Shown piece by piece: positions 43,236 to 46,221 of a DNA stretch of 46,221 bases. The position numbers and the translations under genes were made by a program. The stretch covers positions 1,477 to 47,697 of the forward strand of contig PLWW01000073.1 of NCBI GenBank assembly GCA_003153125.1, read 5' to 3'. This stretch comes from Candidatus Dormiibacterota bacterium. GTDB taxonomy: Bacteria > Chloroflexota > Dormibacteria > Aeolococcales > Aeolococcaceae. The notes under the pieces were generated by a model. It saw nothing but the letters and a program-made list of their open reading frames with translations, was not told where the DNA came from and made no database searches. Numbering within the stretch: position 1 is the stretch's first letter; every line of letters starts with the position of its first letter.

Positions 43236-44638
43236 TCGACGCAATCCCGATCGAATATGCGGGCGGACGCAGCGCCAACGGACCACTCCTCGTTTTCGAT
43301 CATGTGACTGGGGTGGGCTGGGACGAAGACGCCACGATCACGCTCGCCTCCGGGGAACGGCGTCATGGTGTCGTGCTCGACGTCAACGACGATCTCGCCG
43401 TTGTGCAGGTGTTCGAGGGCACCTCGGGAATCAGCCTGTCGGGGGTTCGGGTCGCATTCAGTGGGACGCCGATGCGCGTTCCGGTCGGTCCGCAGTGGCT
43501 CGGCAGGGTGTGCAACGGACGAGGGGAGCCGATCGACGGTGGCCCCCCGGTGCGCGGTGAGCGCCTCGCCGCCGTCAACGGGGTGCCCATCAACCCTGCG
43601 GCTCGCGAGCTGCCACGCGATCCGATCATCACTGGCATCTCAGCGATCGATGGACTCACCACGCTGGTGCGGGGACAAAAGCTGCCCATCTTCTCGGTGG
43701 GCGGGCTTCCCCATCTCGAGCTGGCCGCCCAGATCGCTGCTCAGGCGAGGGTGGGGGATGGGACATTTCAGATCGTGTTCGCGGCGATGGGAGTCACGCA
43801 CGCGGACGCCGACGCGACCCGCGACGCCCTGGAGGAGCGCTCGCAGGCGGGCGATCTGGCCCTCCTCATCAATACTGCGTCGGATCCGGTCGTGGAGCGC
43901 GTGCTCACGCCTCGCCTGGCGCTCACGGTCGCAGAGCATCTCGCCTTCGAACGCGGAGGTCATGTGCTCGTCCTCATGTGCGACATGACGAGTTATGCGG
44001 AGGCGGTTCGCGAGGTATCAGCGGCCCGCGGTGAAGTCCCGGGCCGGCAGGGCTACCCCGGCTACCTTTTCAGCGACCTCGCCTCGCTCTACGAGCGTTG
44101 TGGCCGGCTTCGGGTCAGCTCCGGGTCGCTGACGCAGATTCCCGTGCTCACTATGCCGGCCGGCGATATCACCCACCCCGTGCCGGATCTCACCGGGTAC
44201 ATCACCGAAGGTCAGGTCGTCCTCTCGCAGGAGATGCAGAGTTGCAACATCTATCCGCCGTTCGATGCGCTCTCCTCACTCTCGCGCCTGATGCGCCACG
44301 GCGTCGGGCCAGAGCAAACCCGTCAGGATCACATGGCTGTCGCCGGTCAGGTGTATGCCGCCCTCAGCCACGCCAGGCAGGTCCGGGAGCTGACCGATCT
44401 CGTCGGGGAGACGGGCCTGGCGGAGAACGACCGCGCCTATCTCCGCTTCGCGGATGCCCTGGACGCAGGGTTCATCAATCAGGGTCGCACCGATCATCGT
44501 GGCATCGACGACAGCCTTGAACGAGCATGGGCGGCACTGACTTTGCTCCCCAGCGGCGACCTTTCGCGTCTGGATCCCGAGGACGTCGCCCAGCACGTGG
44601 CGGCGAACGCTCGCGACAAACCGGAGGCGGCAGCATGA
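43232..44638 (+). CDS. atpB: V/A-type ATPase regulatory subunit B
   Basis: A 468-residue non-catalytic head subunit. It starts at GTG 43232 in a GTGA overlap with subunit A. Typical blocks are ISAIDGLTTLVRGQKLPIFS, GGLPHLELAAQIAAQA, MCDMTSYAEAVREVS, PGRQGYPGYLFSDLASLYER and the arginine-finger region ALSSLSRLMRHGVGPEQTR. It has no P-loop, as expected for B. Together with A it forms the A3B3 hexamer. The canonical SGLPHNELA reads GGLPHLELA here, a small change at the interface. Confidence 0.96.
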   Translation: MIDAIPIEYAGGRSANGPLLVFDHVTGVGWDEDATITLASGERRHGVVLDVNDDLAVVQVFEGTSGISLSGVRVAFSGTPMRVPVGPQWLGRVCNGRGEPIDGGPPVRGERLAAVNGVPINPAARELPRDPIITGISAIDGLTTLVRGQKLPIFSVGGLPHLELAAQIAAQARVGDGTFQIVFAAMGVTHADADATRDALEERSQAGDLALLINTASDPVVERVLTPRLALTVAEHLAFERGGHVLVLMCDMTSYAEAVREVSAARGEVPGRQGYPGYLFSDLASLYERCGRLRVSSGSLTQIPVLTMPAGDITHPVPDLTGYITEGQVVLSQEMQSCNIYPPFDALSSLSRLMRHGVGPEQTRQDHMAVAGQVYAALSHARQVRELTDLVGETGLAENDRAYLRFADALDAGFINQGRTDHRGIDDSLERAWAALTLLPSGDLSRLDPEDVAQHVAANARDKPEAAA

Positions 44639-45240
44639 TCCGCGTCCCGCCGGGGCGCGCCGGTCAGGTGTGGATCCGGCGTCGCCTCGAGACTGCACGG
44701 AGGGGGATCGACATCCTCTCGCGCAAGCAGCGGCTCCTCGCCGTGGAGCGCGAGCGTCGCGAGCCTCAAGCTGCTGCGGCCCGCGCAGCCTGGATCGATG
44801 CATGCGCCCGGGCTGAACTCTGGTGCGCACGAGCATTGCGCATCGGCCATCACCATCAGATCGCGATGGTCGCGGCCCATCTCGGCGCGCCGGCGACGAT
44901 CACCGTCGACTGGCACAACGTCATGGCGGTATCCATCCCGGAGAGCGCCCGCTGCCAGTTTGCTGATCTCGCGCTTGCCAGCGCCAGTGGGGGAAGCAGT
45001 GCAACGGATCGCGCGGTGGACGCTCTGGCCGATGCAGTGGAGAAGGCGGCCGCACATGCAACCGTCCAGCGCGCACTGGCCAACATCGACGCCGAGCTGT
45101 TGCAGACCCGTCGTCGTCTCCGGCTCCTCGAGCATCGCAGGCTCCCGCAGCTGGAGCGAGCGCTGAGGGCGAGCCGCGAACGGCTGGAACAGAGCGAGCG
45201 CGAGGACACGCTTCGCTTGCGCTGGGCACGCCGTGGCTGA
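44635..45240 (+). CDS. atpD: V/A-type ATPase subunit D (central rotor shaft)
   Basis: A 201-residue helical protein. The N-terminal helix ends with LETARRGIDILSRKQRLLAV, close to the family's LKxRLxxAxxGxxLLKxKRD region, and the C-terminal helix RRLRLLEHRRLPQLERALRA is the matching strand of the coiled coil. It forms the central shaft in A3B3. It overlaps subunit B by 4 bases and is the last ATPase gene. Downstream a weak hairpin (CGAGGG at 45256 with CCCTCG at 45276) may end the transcript. Confidence 0.92.
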   Translation: MIRVPPGRAGQVWIRRRLETARRGIDILSRKQRLLAVERERREPQAAAARAAWIDACARAELWCARALRIGHHHQIAMVAAHLGAPATITVDWHNVMAVSIPESARCQFADLALASASGGSSATDRAVDALADAVEKAAAHATVQRALANIDAELLQTRRRLRLLEHRRLPQLERALRASRERLEQSEREDTLRLRWARRG

Positions 45241-45339
45241 GACCCGCGGCGTCCGCGAGGGCCCTGAACTGACTACCCTCGGAGCGTGGCGGCCCACCAT
45301 CCGCGCGCTGTCCACCAACCATATAGGCGGACCTGAAAG

Positions 45340-45579
45340 GTGACGCACAAGGACGTTGCACCGACCACGATCCTCTTCGCCAGCGATGGCACTTCAACGA
45401 GTAGGGATGCGCGAGGGGCCGCCGCGTACGTCGCGCGGAGCTCAGGCGCGGCGCTACATATTGTTCACGTCTGGACGCCGGCGTCCACGATCGGCGGTGC
45501 ACAAGGCGTCGACCAGGCGATCGCCTCCGGGGTGGTCAGTGCGGAGGCTAAGCTTAGACGGCGAAAAGGAGCCGACTAG
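45340..45579 (+). pseudogene. universal stress protein (UspA family), 5' fragment
   Basis: From GTG 45340, about 70 codons read like a UspA N terminus: TILFASDGTSTSRDARGAA, then AYVARSSGAALHIVHVWTP. A Usp domain has about 140 residues, and the second half with the ATP-binding GxxGxxG(S/T) motif is missing. After about 45550 the sequence changes to a foreign tail and then lies opposite a fragment of a P-loop gene. The gene therefore appears cut by a rearrangement. Confidence 0.65.
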
Positions 45580-45648
45580 TTCACGCAGGATGGAGCTCTT
45601 GCCGGCGCCCGTGACTCCGTCAAGGAGTAGCAGTCCCGACGAACTCAT
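45556..45648 (-). pseudogene. P-loop NTPase/kinase gene, 5' fragment
   Basis: From ATG 45648 on the minus strand the peptide MSSSGLLLLDGVTGAGKSS, then ILRELVG, has a perfect Walker A motif (GVTGAGKSS) at the extreme N terminus, as in nucleotide kinases and similar P-loop proteins. After about 25 codons the frame runs into the antisense of the Usp fragment, so only the start of the gene remains. It is tail-to-tail with that fragment, with the junction near CTAAGCTTAG (45548-45557). Confidence 0.55.
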
Positions 45649-45686
45649 GATCGCGATCCTAGCCACGGCGAGGCCGGCGACTTGAC

Positions 45687-45830
45687 CTACGGGACGGTCA
45701 GTTCCCGCTGGAGGCTGGAACCGTCGGCAGCGTGGGCCACGAGGTGGTAATGCCCGGCACCGAGGACATATTGCAGCGTGCCGGATTCGGTGTCACCCTC
45801 CTCACCGAAGAAGCAGGACCAGCACGACGA
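45687..45830 (-). pseudogene. C-terminal fragment of an unidentified protein
   Basis: The minus strand reads GDTESGTLQYVLGAGHYHLV, then AHAADGSSLQRELTVP and a stop at 45687. This looks like the last two beta strands of an extracytoplasmic sandwich domain. The frame continues upstream only into Cys/Ser-rich, non-conserved sequence. It ends 38 bases before the ATG of the P-loop fragment, so both may once have been neighbours in an operon. Confidence 0.35.
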
Positions 45831-46221
45831 GTGGCAGGACGGACGGGGTCACTTCAGCCAACAGTCCATGGCCCGCCTCCTCCATCCCGAGGGCCCACCG
45901 CTGCTCACCAACCCTCTCACCGGAGGCATCGCCGCCTAGCTCATCGACGTTGTGAGAACTCCAGCGAATTCACACCACTCCAGGGGACTTGACCCACGAC
46001 CGAGCGATCTACCAGTTGGGACCGGCGACGTTCAGGATCGGCCGAGGGGGGTCGGGCAGGTTCGGACCGTGGGGAGGCAACGTCCGCCGGGGCCGCTGGT
46101 GCGCGCTTGTGGTCGTCCGCGAGGGTGTCACGAGGACGAGGGAGAGCAGGCTGGCGTGGGAAGAGGCTGCGCAACGCGCTTGTCCGGATCCATCCGCTTT
46201 CAAGCACGAACACGCTCGCAT
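45831..46221. other. no recognisable feature
   Basis: About 390 bases at the right edge carry no reading frame with family resemblance on either strand. A weak tRNA-like pattern near 45980-46040 on the minus strand is not convincing. The stretch follows the truncated genes and is probably also degenerate. Confidence 0.4.

Noticed and set aside
45980..46040. Minus-strand tRNA-like pattern with a GGGTCAAGTCCC element
   Set aside because: The T-loop is one base short, no acceptor stem closes, and no anticodon arm can be drawn.

Overview
The window is GC-rich, densely packed bacterial DNA. Genes commonly overlap through ATGA or GTGA junctions, GTG starts are frequent, and it carries an F420-type (deazaflavin) nitroreductase relic and a Cys-anchored ABC solute-binding lipoprotein. 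This fits an actinobacterium or a related soil Terrabacteria lineage (Chloroflexota or Dormibacterota-like). No rRNA or complete tRNA is present to settle the taxonomy.

Layout. Positions 1-883 look like a recombination scar: the 3' half of a tRNA-Gly(TCC) gene followed by a frameshifted nitroreductase relic. Positions 884-9479 are mostly minus-strand acyl-CoA and oxidoreductase genes: a LysR regulator, a CaiB-type CoA-transferase and a HpcH-type CoA-ester lyase in one operon; then an enoyl-CoA hydratase, two SDRs, a muconolactone-isomerase-like protein and a ketopantoate-reductase-like protein. A plus-strand aldehyde dehydrogenase interrupts them. Positions 9682-14450 are a complete branched-chain-amino-acid-type ABC importer (H-M-G-F-K order, binding protein last), ended by a strong hairpin. 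Positions 14572-32306 form a catabolic region: three more aldehyde dehydrogenases, two ThDP enzymes, an SCP2-like/alpha-beta hydrolase fusion, 4-oxalocrotonate tautomerase, 2-hydroxymuconic-semialdehyde-type dehydrogenase, GalB-type 4-oxalomesaconate hydratase, LigK-type aldolase, an aldo/keto reductase, an MBL hydrolase, TcuA/TcuB tricarballylate-type dehydrogenase and an SDR. Positions 32307-37660 are mixed: a type III polyketide synthase relic, a TauE/SafE exporter, a 3-hydroxyisobutyrate-dehydrogenase-like protein, nitrobindin, a Crp/Fnr regulator and degenerate sequence. Positions 37661-45240 are a full nine-gene V/A-type rotary ATPase operon (H-C-I-K-F-E-A-B-D). Positions 45241-46221 hold truncated gene fragments.

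How it may work together. The Liv-type importer probably brings in an aromatic or carboxylic substrate. The tautomerase, HMS-type dehydrogenase, GalB-like hydratase and LigK-like aldolase make a plausible lower meta-cleavage route ending in pyruvate plus a second oxo acid. The CoA-transferase, hydratase and lyase could process a related branched dicarboxylate. TcuAB would oxidise a tricarboxylate into the quinone pool. No ring-cleavage dioxygenase is visible, so the upstream half must lie elsewhere. The pathway assignment is inference from families and gene order; substrates cannot be read from the sequence.
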